Positions 48,620 to 61,550 are shown, numbered from the stretch's first letter. The stretch: DNA of 64,000 nucleotides from Mesorhizobium loti R88b (GCF_013170845.1 NZ_CP033367.1:6945001-7009000); one strand, 5' to 3'. Made by a program: numbers and translations. Notes: generated by a model not told the origin, from the letters alone.

Positions 48620-48630
48620 CTGGAGGCTCG

Positions 48631-49605
48631 ATGAGCGCCGTCCTGCCTTCGAGCGCCTCACTGTACGACCGCGTTCGGCGCGTTATCCCACCGATCGAGT
48701 GGCCGGTCTTCGTCGAGGATATCGATGCAATCCTGAAACTGAAGCGACAGCGCAATGCCGTCATCCTGGCGCATAACTACCAGACGCCGGAGATTTTTCA
48801 CTGCGTGGCTGACATCGTTGGCGACAGCCTGGCGCTGGCCCGCAAGGCCATGACGGTCGATGCGGACGTCATCGTGCTCGCGGGCGTGCATTTTATGGCC
48901 GAGACCGTCAAGCTGCTCAATCCGGACAAGACCGTGCTCATCCCGGATCTCGGCGCCGGCTGCTCGCTGGCGGACTCGATCACGGCCGAAGACGTGCGCA
49001 TGATGCGGCAGCGCTATCCGTCCGTTCCGGTCGTCACCTACGTCAACACCTCCGCCGCGGTGAAAGCCGAGTCAGACATTTGCTGTACCTCAGGCAACGC
49101 GCTTGCAGTCGTAAAGTCGCTCGGCGCGCCGCGTGTGATCATGCTGCCCGATGAATATCTGGCGAAGAACATCGCGGCGCAGACCAAGGTCGAGATCATT
49201 GCCTGGAAGGGGCGCTGCGAAGTGCATGAGCGTTTCTCGGCGGCCGACATCCGCGAGTTGCGTGAGGCCCATCCCGGCATCAGTGTACTTGCCCATCCCG
49301 AATGTCCGCCTGAAGTGGTCGCGGAAGCCGATTTCGCCGGCTCGACGGCGGCGATGTCCGACTATGTCGCTTGGCACAAGCCGGCGCGTGTGGCGCTGAT
49401 GACGGAATGTTCAATGAGCGACAATGTCGCGGTCGAGCATCCGGACGTGGATTTCGTGCGTCCCTGCAATCTGTGCCCACATATGAAGCGCATCACACTT
49501 CGTAACATCCGCACCGCGATCGAGGAGAACCGCCACGTCGTCACGATCGATCCTCATGTCGCTGAACGGGCCCGCTGGGCTGTGGAACGCATGCTCTTTG
49601 TATGA
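48631..49605 (+). CDS. nadA: NadA, quinolinate synthase
   Basis: A 324-residue quinolinate synthase. The three 4Fe-4S ligands are in [19 protein letters not shown] and [11 protein letters not shown]. It condenses iminoaspartate with dihydroxyacetone phosphate. GGAGG lies near the start, next to the palindromic operator. The stop overlaps the nadB start (ATGA). Confidence 0.95.
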   Translation: MSAVLPSSASLYDRVRRVIPPIEWPVFVEDIDAILKLKRQRNAVILAHNYQTPEIFHCVADIVGDSLALARKAMTVDADVIVLAGVHFMAETVKLLNPDKTVLIPDLGAGCSLADSITAEDVRMMRQRYPSVPVVTYVNTSAAVKAESDICCTSGNALAVVKSLGAPRVIMLPDEYLAKNIAAQTKVEIIAWKGRCEVHERFSAADIRELREAHPGISVLAHPECPPEVVAEADFAGSTAAMSDYVAWHKPARVALMTECSMSDNVAVEHPDVDFVRPCNLCPHMKRITLRNIRTAIEENRHVVTIDPHVAERARWAVERMLFV

Positions 49606-51143
49606 CGGCGGACATTCATCACATTGGCGGAGCGCCGGTCATCATCGGGGCCGGTATCGCCGGGCTCATGACGGCGCTTCACCTGGCGCCGCAACCAGTC
49701 GTTCTGCTCTCCAGAAGCCCACTCGGGACGGAGGCCTCGAGCACCCTCGCGCAGGGCGGCCTCGCAGCGAGTCTTGGGGAGGACGACAGCCCCGACCTGC
49801 ACCTCGCCGATACGCTTGCTGCCGGCGATGGGCTTTGCGACGAACAAATGGCCAGGCGGGTGGTAGAGGCCGCACCTCAAGCCGTCGAGAACCTTATTCG
49901 TCTTGGTGCTCCTTTCGACCGGTCGCTGGACGGGAGGCTGCAGCTGGGCCTGGAAGCGGCGCATTCGCGTCGCCGCATCGTGCACGCCGCCGGCGACGCA
50001 ACCGGCCGCGAGTTGTTTCGGGCGCTACTCGGCGTGGCGCGGCGAACCCGTTCGATCACGATCATGGAAGGCATGACAGCGCTTCGCTTGGTTGTCGCGG
50101 AAGGGAGCATTGTAGGGGTGGTGGCTGCCCTGCACGGCGGCGTGTTCGCATTGCCCACACGCCGCGTGGTGCTGGCCACCGGTGGGATGGGCGGCCTGTT
50201 TTGCGACACAACCAATCCGCTCTCCACATTCGGGCATGGCCTGGCGCTGGCCGCCTGCGCGGGCGCGGAACTAGCCGATCTCGAATTCGTGCAATTCCAC
50301 CCAACGGCCCTCGACATTGCGCGCCGGCCAATGCCGCTTGTCAGCGAAGCAGTGCGTGGCGAAGGCGCGGTGCTGATCGATGAGCACGGCCATCGCTTCC
50401 TGGCAGATACGCCCGGGGCAGAACTCGCATCGCGCGATGTGGTCGCGCGCGCGATCTCGGATCAGCTCGCAGCCGGGCATGGCGTCTATCTCGATGCCCG
50501 ACATTGTCTCGGGCAGAAATTCGCAAGACGCTTTCCGGCAATCGACGCTATTTGCAAGCATGCCGGCATCGATCCGGCGGTGGAACCCATTCCCGTGCGG
50601 CCCGCTGCTCACTATCACATGGGCGGCGTGGCCGTTGACGCCGATGGGCGAACTTCCGTTAGCGGCCTGTGGGCCTGTGGCGAAGTCGCATGCACGGGAC
50701 TGCATGGCGCCAACCGGCTTGCCAGCAACTCGCTGACCGAAGCGGTTGCAACCGCCGCCTGGGTGGCTGAAAGCGTCGCGGCTACCGCTGCGGGTTGGCA
50801 GTGGCCTAGGCTTCCCGCAACTGTTCCCATTCGGCCCGACCCTTCACCTATTCGCCCGATTGTGTCCAATGCGCTTGGCATTGTTCGGAATGGGAAATCA
50901 CTGCGCGACACGGTCGCGACACTGCTGCCGATATCTGTTTGCGAGACGGCCGCGGCCGATCCGGCCCTGGTGGCATTGTTGATGGCGATCGCCGCGCTTC
51001 GGCGCGAGGAGAGCCGCGGCTCCCACTATCGATCCGATTTCCCTGGCCGCGATGCCGCCGCCCTCCCCTCACGACTGACGCTCTGCACAGCTTTTGAGAA
51101 TGCCGTCACGCTCAGATGGCAAGCATCCGAACGGAGCCTTTGA
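49602..51143 (+). CDS. nadB: NadB, L-aspartate oxidase
   Basis: A 513-residue FAD enzyme of the succinate dehydrogenase/fumarate reductase family. It has [15 protein letters not shown] for [17 protein letters not shown], and the active-site region [15 protein letters not shown]. It oxidises aspartate to iminoaspartate for NadA. Coupled to nadA by a four-base overlap and two bases before nadC. Confidence 0.95.
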   Translation: MTADIHHIGGAPVIIGAGIAGLMTALHLAPQPVVLLSRSPLGTEASSTLAQGGLAASLGEDDSPDLHLADTLAAGDGLCDEQMARRVVEAAPQAVENLIRLGAPFDRSLDGRLQLGLEAAHSRRRIVHAAGDATGRELFRALLGVARRTRSITIMEGMTALRLVVAEGSIVGVVAALHGGVFALPTRRVVLATGGMGGLFCDTTNPLSTFGHGLALAACAGAELADLEFVQFHPTALDIARRPMPLVSEAVRGEGAVLIDEHGHRFLADTPGAELASRDVVARAISDQLAAGHGVYLDARHCLGQKFARRFPAIDAICKHAGIDPAVEPIPVRPAAHYHMGGVAVDADGRTSVSGLWACGEVACTGLHGANRLASNSLTEAVATAAWVAESVAATAAGWQWPRLPATVPIRPDPSPIRPIVSNALGIVRNGKSLRDTVATLLPISVCETAAADPALVALLMAIAALRREESRGSHYRSDFPGRDAAALPSRLTLCTAFENAVTLRWQASERSL

Positions 51144-51144
51144 C

Positions 51145-52026
51145 ATGACTTCACTTGCACCACTTCCCCAGATCATCATGGAGCCCATCGTGCGTTGTGC
51201 CCTACTTGAAGACCTGGGCAGAGCCGGCGACATCACGAGCGATGCGATCATTCCCGCCGATTGCAAAGCGACGCTGGCGTTGAATGCCCGGCAGGGAGGC
51301 GTTGTTGCCGGGCTCGACTTGGTCATGTTTGCCTTCCTGCTGGTCGATCCCGGGATCAGCATCCAGCTGCGTTGTCCTGAGGGCGGCAAGGTTTCGGCCG
51401 GCCAGACCATCGCGATCGTAAACGGGCCGGCGCGCAGCCTGCTGACGGCGGAGCGGACGGCGCTCAATTTCTTATGCAAACTCAGCGGCATCGCGACGGC
51501 AACGGCTACGCTCGTAAACGCGGTGAGGGGCCATCACGCAAAAATCGTGTGCACGCGAAAGACGACGCCGGGCCTGCGCGTCCTGGAAAAATATGCGGTA
51601 CGAGCGGGCGGCGGTGCCAATCACCGGTTCGCGCTCGACGACGCCGTGCTCATCAAGGACAACCACATCGCCATTGCCGGCGACATTCGCACTGCAATCG
51701 AGCGCGCGCGCAGCGCCATAGGTCACATGGTCAAGATCGAGGTCGAGGTGGACAGGCTGGACCAGTTGGAGATCGCGCTTACAGCGGGCGTCGACGCCGT
51801 GCTCCTCGACAACATGTCGGTCGAGGACCTTGCGCAGGCTGTGGCTATGGTCGGGGGCCGTGCGATCACCGAGGCTTCAGGCCGGGTGACGCGGGCGAGT
51901 GCCGCGGCAATTGCGGCGACCGGCGTCGACCTCATATCGGTCGGCTGGCTTACCCACAGCGCGCCCATTCTAGACATCGGTCTCGACATGCCGGCCGACC
52001 GAAATTGCAACAGGCATCTGAACTGA
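51145..52026 (+). CDS. nadC: NadC, quinolinate phosphoribosyltransferase
   Basis: A 293-residue type II phosphoribosyltransferase with EDLGRAGDITSDAI at the N-terminus, CTRKTTPGLRVLEKYAV and RFALDDAVLIKDNHI; catalytic Lys and Arg residues are in these segments. It makes nicotinate mononucleotide. Start is one base after the nadB stop, with GGAGCC upstream. Confidence 0.95.
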   Translation: MTSLAPLPQIIMEPIVRCALLEDLGRAGDITSDAIIPADCKATLALNARQGGVVAGLDLVMFAFLLVDPGISIQLRCPEGGKVSAGQTIAIVNGPARSLLTAERTALNFLCKLSGIATATATLVNAVRGHHAKIVCTRKTTPGLRVLEKYAVRAGGGANHRFALDDAVLIKDNHIAIAGDIRTAIERARSAIGHMVKIEVEVDRLDQLEIALTAGVDAVLLDNMSVEDLAQAVAMVGGRAITEASGRVTRASAAAIAATGVDLISVGWLTHSAPILDIGLDMPADRNCNRHLN

Positions 52027-52036
52027 TGGAGAGGAC

Positions 52037-52384
52037 ATGAGCCGGGATCGCAGGAACTCCTTTGGTCGCAGGCTAACCTGCATCGGCACGTCCCCGGTTC
52101 CACCAACAGCCGACGCAAGCCTGCTCGGCGACAAGCGCCACGCTTCAACAACGGAGGCGGGAACGACGGACCAGCAAGGCACAGAAAGCCGCGTCGCAGC
52201 CCTTGGCGTCATCATCTGCCGACTCGACGAGATGCGCCAGTTGGCGGCCTCTCACGGCCTGGAACTTCTGGGTTATCTGCTGGACGTCGCCTTCACCGAA
52301 TCCTGCGACGCGATCAGAAAGGAGCATTCCTGCGCTCAAAGTAAAACAACGGAAACCGAAATCCCCACGGATGACGTGAGTTGA
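52037..52384 (+). CDS. Small unknown protein between nadC and bioB
   Basis: A 115-residue frame with GGAGAGGAC before its ATG, ten bases after nadC and on the same strand, so it is probably translated. The first 60 residues are polar and low in structure; residues 56-95 (VIICRLDEMRQLAASHGLEL, then LGYLLDVAFTESCDAIR) form two likely helices. I do not recognise a family. It may be a degraded or diverged regulator-like peptide. Confidence 0.5.
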   Translation: MSRDRRNSFGRRLTCIGTSPVPPTADASLLGDKRHASTTEAGTTDQQGTESRVAALGVIICRLDEMRQLAASHGLELLGYLLDVAFTESCDAIRKEHSCAQSKTTETEIPTDDVS

Positions 52385-52530
52385 GCCTGCGGGCAGCAGT
52401 TGGAGAATCCGCTTCAAGCGCGCCACCGCTCGCGTTTCGATAGAAGACTTCCCGCTGGCATGCGCCTTGTCTTCAACATCCACTGCAACGCTCCAGGTCA
52501 AGGACGGAAGATTAGGAGAACAAGACCGTT

Positions 52531-53526
52531 ATGAACGAACTCAGCCCAGACCTGACCTCGGATCCAATCGGTTGGGCGCTTCCCCCCTGGACGCGAGCGG
52601 AAGCCCAGGCGGTCTACGACCTGCCTTTCAACGACCTTTTGTTTCAGGCGCAGACCCTTCACCGGCACAATTTCGATCCCAACAAGGTCCAGCTCAGCCG
52701 GCTTCTCAGCATCAAAACAGGCGGATGCCCGGAGGATTGCGGCTATTGCAGCCAATCGGCACATCACGAAAGCGGGTTGAAGGCGTCAAAGCTGATGGAG
52801 GTCCGGCACGTCATCGCCGAGGCGACCAAGGCCCGTGACGCCGGCGCCACCCGCTATTGCATGGGCGCTGCCTGGCGAAACCCGAAGGCGCGCGACATGG
52901 ACGCGGTGGTGGCGATGGTCGAGGGTGTCAAGGCACTCGGTATGGAGACCTGCATGACGCTCGGCATGCTCGATCTTGAGCAGGCCGCTCGTCTGAAAGA
53001 GGCCGGTCTCGACTACTACAACCACAACATCGACACCTCCGAGCGCTATTACTCAGAGATCATCTCGACGCGCACGTTTGCCGACCGGCTGGATACGCTC
53101 GCCAATGTCCGCGACAGCGGCATTAAGGTCTGTTGCGGCGGCATTGTCGGCATGGGCGAAGAGCCGGTGGACCGGATCGACATGCTGGTGACGCTGGCCA
53201 ACCTGCCGGAGCACCCGGAAAGCGTGCCGATCAACATGCTCATCCCGATCGAGGGCACCCCGCTTGCCGAGGCTAAACCCATCGAGCCGATCGAATTCGT
53301 GCGCGTCATCGCGCTGGCGCGCATCATGATGCCGAAATCGCATGTCCGACTCTCCGCCGGCCGCACCGCCATGACCGATGAGATGCAGGCGCTGTGCTTT
53401 TTTGCCGGCGCCAACTCGATCTTCGTCGGCGACACACTGCTGACGGCGGACAATCCCGGCGAAGACAAGGATACTCTGCTGTTCCAGCGTCTCGGCATCG
53501 AGCCGATGGACCTCGAGACGCAATGA
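52531..53526 (+). CDS. bioB: BioB, biotin synthase
   Basis: A 331-residue radical SAM enzyme; the C-x3-C-x2-C motif is in [11 protein letters not shown] and the 2Fe-2S ligands are around YCMGAAWR and [10 protein letters not shown]. It inserts sulfur into dethiobiotin. AGGAG lies before the ATG. First gene of bioB-bioF-bioD-bioA-bioZ; its stop overlaps bioF. Confidence 0.96.
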   Translation: MNELSPDLTSDPIGWALPPWTRAEAQAVYDLPFNDLLFQAQTLHRHNFDPNKVQLSRLLSIKTGGCPEDCGYCSQSAHHESGLKASKLMEVRHVIAEATKARDAGATRYCMGAAWRNPKARDMDAVVAMVEGVKALGMETCMTLGMLDLEQAARLKEAGLDYYNHNIDTSERYYSEIISTRTFADRLDTLANVRDSGIKVCCGGIVGMGEEPVDRIDMLVTLANLPEHPESVPINMLIPIEGTPLAEAKPIEPIEFVRVIALARIMMPKSHVRLSAGRTAMTDEMQALCFFAGANSIFVGDTLLTADNPGEDKDTLLFQRLGIEPMDLETQ

Positions 53527-54662
53527 ACGAGGCACTTCTTGCCCGGTATGACGCGTCCTTGCGCGGACTGGCGCGCAAGGACCGGCTGCGGACGCTGTCG
53601 CCACGTGCCGGGCTCGACTTTTCCTCGAACGACTATCTCGGTCTAGCTGCCTCCAAACGACTTGGCGATGCGGTTGCGGCAGCAATTGCGCGAGGCACGC
53701 CGGTCGGCGCCACCGGGTCGCGGTTGTTAAGGGGCAACTCACCGGAGCACGAGGCCCTGGAGGCAGACGCCGCGGCGTTCTTCGGCGCCGAACGCGCGCT
53801 GTTCTTCGGCAGCGGCTATATCGCCAACTTCGCTCTGCTGACGACGCTGCCGCAAAAGGGCGACCTCTTGATCCTCGACGAGCTTGCTCATGCCAGCATG
53901 CATGAGGGGGCCCGCGCTGGCCGCGCCGAGTTCAAGCTCGCCGCGCATAACGACATCGATGCTGTCGAGGATGCGATCACCCGCTGGCGCGCCGAAGGCG
54001 GCATGGCCCGCATCTGGATCGCGGTCGAAAGCCTCTACAGCATGGATGGCGACCGCGCCCCGATGGCGCGCCTTATCGCGCTTGCCGATCGGCACGAGGC
54101 ATTCCTCGTCGTCGACGAGGCGCATGCCACCGGCATCTGGGGACCGGACGGCCGCGGGCTGGCCGCCGCTTTCGAGGGCCGCGACAACATTGTCGCACTT
54201 CACACATGCGGCAAGGCGCTCGGCGCGTCCGGCGCACTCGTCACCGGGCCGGGAACGCTATGCGACTATCTCGTCAACCGCTGCCGGCCATTCATCTACG
54301 CCACCGCGCCGTCGCCTCTGATGGCGGTGGCAGTGCGCGAAGCGCTGGCCATGCTATCCGACGAGCCCCAACGCCGTGTCCAGCTTCAGGAGCGCGTAGC
54401 CTTCGCGGGCCGCCAATTGGCCGAGCGCTGCGGCGTGAAGCCCAGCGGCTCGCAGATCCAGCCCTTTGTCATCGGCGACAACAGGCGCACCATGGCGGTG
54501 GCGGCGGCGCTGCAGACGCGCGGTTTCGACATACGCGGCATTCGTCCGCCGACCGTACCCGAGGGCACATCGCGACTGCGCATTTCGCTGACGCTCAACG
54601 TCGACGAAGCCGACATTTCCGCCATGGTCGAGGCGCTCGTCGAGGTGCTGGCCTCGACATGA
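53523..54662 (+). CDS. bioF: BioF, 8-amino-7-oxononanoate synthase
   Basis: A 379-residue PLP enzyme of the oxoamine synthase group, with [15 protein letters not shown] and the PLP lysine in [12 protein letters not shown]. It condenses pimeloyl thioester with alanine. The start overlaps the bioB stop by four bases and the stop overlaps bioD. Confidence 0.95.
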   Translation: MNEALLARYDASLRGLARKDRLRTLSPRAGLDFSSNDYLGLAASKRLGDAVAAAIARGTPVGATGSRLLRGNSPEHEALEADAAAFFGAERALFFGSGYIANFALLTTLPQKGDLLILDELAHASMHEGARAGRAEFKLAAHNDIDAVEDAITRWRAEGGMARIWIAVESLYSMDGDRAPMARLIALADRHEAFLVVDEAHATGIWGPDGRGLAAAFEGRDNIVALHTCGKALGASGALVTGPGTLCDYLVNRCRPFIYATAPSPLMAVAVREALAMLSDEPQRRVQLQERVAFAGRQLAERCGVKPSGSQIQPFVIGDNRRTMAVAAALQTRGFDIRGIRPPTVPEGTSRLRISLTLNVDEADISAMVEALVEVLAST

Positions 54663-55294
54663 CCAAGCGCATCGTCATCACCGGAACAGATACCGGAATC
54701 GGCAAGACGGTGTTTTCGGCGGGATTGGCCGGCTTCCTCAACGGCTTCTACTGGAAGCCGGTGCAGTCGGGCCTCGACGGCGAGACCGACAGCGAGGTTG
54801 TTGCGCGGCTTGCCGGCCTTCCGCCGGGGCGCGTGCTGCCGGAAGTGTATCGCCTGAAGGAGCCGCTGTCGCCGCATCGTTCGGCCGAACTCGATGGCGT
54901 CGCGATAGACGTGGCAAGGCTCTCGCTTCCGGACTTGCCGGGTCCGATCGTCATCGAAGGTGCCGGGGGACTGATGGTGCCGCTCAACCGGCGGACCAAG
55001 TTCATCGACATATTCGCTCAGTGGCGGGTGCCGGTCATCCTGTGCGCCCGTACCAAGCTCGGCACCATCAATCACACCTTGTTGTCGATCGAGGCCCTGC
55101 GGGCTCGCTCGATCCCGCTCGTCGGCATCGCCTTCATCGGCGATGAAGTGGCCGATACGCAAAGGACAATCGTGGAATTCAGCGGCATACGCCAGCTTGG
55201 CAGGCTGCCGCTGCTCGATCCGCTGACGAGTGAGACGCTGAGGGAAGCGATGGTTGCCGGCTTCGACCTCGCAGCGATCGCAGGAGGCGAGTGA
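54659..55294 (+). CDS. bioD: BioD, dethiobiotin synthetase
   Basis: A 211-residue ATPase with the P-loop ITGTDTGIGKTVFSAGL and the substrate segment WKPVQSG, then IEGAGGLMVPL. It closes the ureido ring of dethiobiotin. Overlaps bioF by four bases. Confidence 0.95.
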   Translation: MTKRIVITGTDTGIGKTVFSAGLAGFLNGFYWKPVQSGLDGETDSEVVARLAGLPPGRVLPEVYRLKEPLSPHRSAELDGVAIDVARLSLPDLPGPIVIEGAGGLMVPLNRRTKFIDIFAQWRVPVILCARTKLGTINHTLLSIEALRARSIPLVGIAFIGDEVADTQRTIVEFSGIRQLGRLPLLDPLTSETLREAMVAGFDLAAIAGGE

Positions 55295-56559
55295 TGTCGC
55301 AGTCTCAAGTCTGGCATCCGTTCACCCAGCACGCGCTCGAGCCGGCTATCCCTGAAATCGTCAGGACGGAAGGCGCCTATCTCTACAAGGCTGACGGCAC
55401 ACGTATCCTGGACGCCATTTCGTCCTGGTGGGTCGTCACGCATGGCCACCGCCATCCCCGCATCATCAGGGCCATCGAGACGACCGCGTCGAGCCTCGAC
55501 CAGATCATCTTCGCGGGCTTCACCCACGAGCCAGCCGAACGCTTGGCCAGGGCGCTTGTCGGGCTCGCTCCCACCGGTCTCGACTGGGTGTTTTATTCCG
55601 ACAGCGGCTCGACCTCAGTCGAAGTCGCGCTGAAGATGGCGCTCGGCTATTTCCGCAACATCGGCGCGCCGCGCTCGCGCATCGTCGTCATGGAGCACAG
55701 CTATCATGGCGACACCATCGGCACGATGAGCGTCGGCGCCCGAGGCGTGTTCAACGCCGCCTACGAGCCCTTGCTGTTCGAGGTCGACACAATCCCCTTC
55801 CCGGCCTCCGGGCGCGAGCAGGAAACGCTGGATCGTTTCGAGGCCGTCAGCCGTGACCGGCGCGCGGCCGCGCTGATCGTCGAGCCGCTCGTGCTTGGCG
55901 CCGGCGGCATGCTGATGTATCCGGCCTCGGTTCTCACCGAATTGAAGAAGATCGCAGAAACCTCCGGAACTCTGCTGATCGCCGACGAGGTGATGACCGG
56001 CTGGGGGCGCACCGGGACCATGTTCGCCTGCGAGCAGGCGTCCATATCTCTTGATATCCTGTGCACCTCGAAGGGCTTGACCGGCGGTGCCATCCCGCTG
56101 GCCGCCACACTTGCCACCGATGCCATCTTCCAGGCCCATTATTCCGAGGACCGCACGAAGACGTTCTTCCACTCGAGTTCCTACACCGCCAATCCGATTG
56201 CCTGCGCGGCAGCACTTGCCAATGTCGAGATCTGGCGCGACGAGCCGGTGGCCGAACGGATCGCGACCTTGAGCGCGAAGCAGGCCGCCGGGCTGCAACG
56301 CTTCCGGGACAATCCATATTTCACCGACTGCCGGGCGACCGGCACGATCGCGGCACTCGATCTGCGCACCGGCTCAGCCGGCTATCTGGCCGAGATCGGA
56401 CCGAAGCTCCGCGCCTTCTTCCTCGAGCGCGGCCTGCTAGTGCGCCCGCTCGGCAATGTCCTCTATCTTCTGCCGCCCTATTGCATCACCGGCGAGGAAT
56501 TGGACGGGCTCCATGACGCCATCGAGGAGGCCGGCGAACGCTTCGGCACAAAGCCATGA
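55294..56559 (+). CDS. bioA: BioA, adenosylmethionine-8-amino-7-oxononanoate aminotransferase
   Basis: A 421-residue class III aminotransferase: WHPFTQHA near the start, [13 protein letters not shown], and the PLP lysine in [17 protein letters not shown]. It makes diaminononanoate, normally with SAM as amino donor. ATG at 55294 (or GTG at 55291) has AGGAGG upstream. Confidence 0.95.
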
Positions 56560-57539
56560 GCCGATCGTCGCGCGTCCTCGGGTTTGGTCATCATGCGCCG
56601 TCGCGCAAGGTCGAGAACCCGGAAATCGAAAACCGTCTCGGGCTAGAACCCGGCTGGATCGAGCGGCGCACCGGGATACGTTCGCGCTTCTGGGCAACGG
56701 ACCAAGACACGCTGTCTGGTCTTGCCACGCAGGCTGGCGACATGGCTTTGGCGAACGCCGGCATCGACCGCAGCGACATCGGTCTTTTGTTGCTTGCCAC
56801 CTCGACACCCGACCACCTTCTGCCGCCCAGCGCACCCCTGGTCGCGCACAAACTCGGCCTTGGCCGCGCCGGCGCCGTCGATCTGACCGGCGCTTGCGCC
56901 GGCTTCATCTATGCGCTGATGTTTGCCGACGGCTTCACTCGTCTGCATGGGAAGGCGAGCCTTGTCATTGCCGCCAACATCCTCAGCCGCCGCATCAATC
57001 CGGCCGAGCGCGCAAGTTCGGTCCTTTTCGCCGATGCCGCCGGCGCCCTGGTGATTGGTGCGTGCGAGGACCCTGATCTAGGTATTCTCGGCGCTTCGGT
57101 GGATTCGGACGGCTCGCGCTACGGGCTGATCCAGATCCCGGCCGGCGGAAGCAGCATCCCATTCCATGACGATCTGGATCTCGGGCAAACTCGGATGACG
57201 ATGACCGACGGACGCGAAGTGTTCGCCAAAGCTGTTGAGATGATGACCGATTGCTCTACAAGCGCGCTTGCCGTTGCCGGAGTGCGACCACAGGACATCG
57301 ATCGGTTTGTGCCGCACCAGGCCAATGCCCGCATTTTCGATGCGGTCGGGCGAAACCTCGGCATCGCCGATGAAGCGATCGTCAAGACGATCGCCGAGTA
57401 TGGCAACTCTTCCGCCGCGACGATCCCGCTCTCGCTGTCGCTCGCCCATCGGGCGGCGCCGTTCCGGCCAGGGGAGAAGGTTCTTCTGGCGGCCGCGGGT
57501 GCGGGTCTTAGCGGCGGTGCGATCGTCGTTGGAATTTAG
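56556..57539 (+). CDS. bioZ: BioZ, 3-oxoacyl-ACP synthase III-like enzyme of biotin precursor synthesis
   Basis: A 327-residue KAS III-fold enzyme. The Cys-His-Asn triad is in [19 protein letters not shown] and [10 protein letters not shown]. In rhizobia bioZ replaces BioC-BioH and makes a pimeloyl thioester precursor, reported from glutaryl-CoA in Agrobacterium. Position at the end of bioBFDA and the four-base overlap with bioA separate it from fabH. Known in the R7A symbiosis island. Confidence 0.92.
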
Positions 57540-57597
57540 CCGCGCGAACCGAACTGCCAAGACTGACCTTGAACGATGAATACAGGGACAACGACCA

Positions 57598-58050
57598 ATG
57601 CGAAAACTAGTCGCCGGCAAGCTGCACGGCATCCACGTCACCGAAGCGAACCTCAACTACCATGGTTCGATAACGCTCGACCCCGACCACTGCGAGGCAG
57701 CCGGGATCCTGCCGATGGAATTCGTGGAGATATGGAACAAGAATTCCGGTGCGCGGATTTCGACCTATGTCATCCTCGGCGAGCGCGGTTCACGGTGCTG
57801 CATCCTCAACGGAGCGGCGGCTCGCACCTGTCAGCCCGACGACCCAATTATCGTCTGCAACTCCATCTACCTGGACGAAGCGCATATCACCTCGCTGAAG
57901 CCGCGCATCGTCACGTTCGACCAGGATAACTACATACTCGACCGCCTGAGCTACTCCGTCGATCTTGACACAGACGGCCGTTACAGTTTCTCGATCCTTG
58001 ATGAGGCGAATGAAGCTTTGGCAATTCCAGCCTTGGTTTCCGGGGCGTGA
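57598..58050 (+). CDS. panD: PanD, aspartate 1-decarboxylase proenzyme
   Basis: A 150-residue proenzyme; self-cleavage between Gly and Ser in YHGSITLD makes the pyruvoyl group. It gives beta-alanine for pantothenate and CoA. AGGGAC precedes the start. It lies 58 bases after bioZ, the same order as in the known Mesorhizobium island locus. panB and panC are not in the window. Confidence 0.93.
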   Translation: MRKLVAGKLHGIHVTEANLNYHGSITLDPDHCEAAGILPMEFVEIWNKNSGARISTYVILGERGSRCCILNGAAARTCQPDDPIIVCNSIYLDEAHITSLKPRIVTFDQDNYILDRLSYSVDLDTDGRYSFSILDEANEALAIPALVSGA

Positions 58051-58485
58051 GCCGCGCTCCGCAGATGTGCGAGCCTCGGCACTGAAGAGCGTCTGGTCTA
58101 AGACTCGACGAAGTTGCTGAAAAAGGCCGATGCCCACTGCGCCTTGGGCACCGTGGGCCTTCGTGGGATGGCGCAATGTCTCGCAGCTGCTGATCCGCGA
58201 ACAGCGGTTTGCATGTCTGACCCTTGTCTCAGGTTACTTGCGGTGGCGGCTTGCAAATTCTCTCTGCTTTCTCAAGCGCCGCGGCTGGGTCCTTGACGAC
58301 CTGGCTTTTCATGATCTTTGCCGCCGTGTCGATCAAGCAGGCCACCGTCTTCCGCATCGGCAGCGGTGCCAACCATCATCGCGAATATGGCTAGCCGAAC
58401 GGCCGCAAGCAGCATTGAGGTGGGCCTTCGGCAAAGTGTTTCTCGCCGGCGCCAAGGCTCGCCAGCCATCCGACGCCTGATCGCG
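58051..58485. other. Intergenic stretch without a supported gene
   Basis: Only overlapping short frames on both strands, none with family motifs. A plus-strand frame from 58130 is open for 116 codons but has no ribosome site and unusual composition. I see no promoter or repeat that I can name. Confidence 0.4.
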
Positions 58486-58689
58486 TTACATATCAGGTTC
58501 GTCGATCGGTGGCTTGGCAGCAAGACCGAGCCTGGCTCGTTGGCCATCGGCGTAATTTTCGGCGGGAAACTGTGTCTTGAACCGAAGAACTGTCAGTTTG
58601 CCGTCCTCGACAATATGAACAACCCATCCCCCACTACAACGCTTGACCCGCACGTCATTAGGTTCGCCAGCCACCATTGCTGCCCTCAT
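58486..58689 (-). CDS. Small unknown protein downstream of an orphan nod box
   Basis: A 67-residue frame. Residues 14-52 (VKRCSGGWVVHIVEDGKLTV, then LRFKTQFPAENYADGQRARL) look like a compact beta-rich module and have coding-like residue use. No family recognised. The only nod box that points at it is 326 bases upstream, further than normal. Confidence 0.45.
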   Translation of the reverse strand: MRAAMVAGEPNDVRVKRCSGGWVVHIVEDGKLTVLRFKTQFPAENYADGQRARLGLAAKPPIDEPDM

Positions 58690-59014
58690 TTTCGTTGCCC
58701 TTGGGCTGAGACTGGAAGTCGTTCCCGCACATCGGAAAACATAGGACCTTACGTAACGTCAAGCCCCGATTTTGGGATAGCCGATGCCTTGTCGATTTCA
58801 GGGTGACGGCGATTCTGGTCCGCAACGTCCGTGAGTGCTCAAATCGATTTAGATGCGCAGATTCTGCATGTTAATTCAGCCTTGTTATCCACAACTAACG
58901 TGAATGGGAACGCGTATTCAGTCCGAGTACCTCTGCAAAAAATCTGCCGCTCTGGTGAGGGGAGCGGGCGATCAGGGCGTGTGAGGTGCTGACGTCAAAC
59001 GCGAGATTCCGGAA

Positions 59015-59061
59015 GATTGATAAAATCGTTTGTTTCGATGAGATGCATCCACCCTGTGGAT
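59015..59061 (-). promoter_or_regulatory. Orphan nod box
   Basis: Minus-strand reading: ATCCACAGGGTGGATG, then ATCGAAACAAACGATTTTA and TCAATC, close to the rhizobial consensus and to the box at 35.1 kb. No nod gene follows; the first frame in its direction is the 67-residue one at 58.5-58.7 kb. Confidence 0.82.
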
Positions 59062-59213
59062 AGAAATACAGTCCCATGAACGGGCAAGCCTCTGGTGCGG
59101 GAGATGATGCTAAAGGAGACATCCCGCATGGCCACTCCACGCAAAAGCTCGGCACGTCTCGGCGCTACCAAATGCTCAGCCCCTCACCTCGCTCTCTACG
59201 GTGCGACGAAGCG

Positions 59214-59339
59214 CGCTGGCAGATCGCGGAAGGCACAATGGTTACCGATCCGCAGGGTGGATTCATCCTGTGGGTCGAGCCTCCGAACACCATCGATTGG
59301 CTCGACTCTTTCAGGGCTGCATCGTCCGGAAAATCGTGA
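59214..59339 (+). pseudogene. MocR/PdxR-like aminotransferase-domain fragment
   Basis: A 40-residue plus-strand piece reads WQIAEGTMVTDPQGGFILWV, then EPPNTIDWLDSFRAA, which resembles the C-terminal aminotransferase part of MocR-type GntR regulators (PQGGFVLWVE...). The rest of such a gene is missing. Confidence 0.4.
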
Positions 59340-59394
59340 TCGCCCACCCTCTTGTCTTGACTAGCCCCCGCCTGGGGCTTATCTCGTCGCATTG

Positions 59395-59421
59395 TTAGCG
59401 CTCGCCCTTGGTGAGTGCTAA
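59395..59421 (+). promoter_or_regulatory. CIRCE element of groESL (HrcA operator)
   Basis: TTAGCGCTC-N9-GAGTGCTAA, one mismatch from the perfect CIRCE inverted repeat. It lies 83 bases before groES. About 25-40 bases upstream, CTTGAC followed by TTATCTC could be a sigma-32-type promoter. Confidence 0.92.
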
Positions 59422-59503
59422 CCGCAGGCCGGCATAGCCGAGCTTTGTAAGTTATCCGGCGTCGCCGGACGCTTTTCTCACCGTTCTCATCGAGGAAGAA
59501 AAA

Positions 59504-59800
59504 ATGGCAAAGTCGAAGTTCCGCCCGCTTCATGACCGCGTGGTCGTTCGCCGGGTCGAATCCGAATCCAAGACCGCCGGCGGGATCATCATCCCGGATA
59601 CGGCAAAGGAAAAGCCGCAGGAAGGCGAGATCATTGCTGTCGGCTCCGGCGCTCGTGACGAAGCCGGCAAGCTCGTCCCGCTGGACGTCAAGGCCGGCGA
59701 CCGCATCCTGTTCGGCAAGTGGTCGGGCACCGAAGTCAAGCTCAATGGCGAAGACCTTCTGATCATGAAGGAATCCGACATCATGGGCATCATCGGCTGA
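59504..59800 (+). CDS. groES: GroES co-chaperonin
   Basis: A 98-residue Gro[22 protein letters not shown], the mobile loop [13 protein letters not shown], and the end DIMGIIG. It caps GroEL. GAGGAAG lies before the start. This is one of several groESL copies that rhizobia usually have. Confidence 0.97.
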   Translation: MAKSKFRPLHDRVVVRRVESESKTAGGIIIPDTAKEKPQEGEIIAVGSGARDEAGKLVPLDVKAGDRILFGKWSGTEVKLNGEDLLIMKESDIMGIIG

Positions 59801-59823
59801 TATCAGGCCTTTCCGTCAACTGA

Positions 59824-61521
<1,698 letters not shown>

Positions 61522-61550
61522 TCTAGCCTCTATCAGCTTTCAAATACCGA

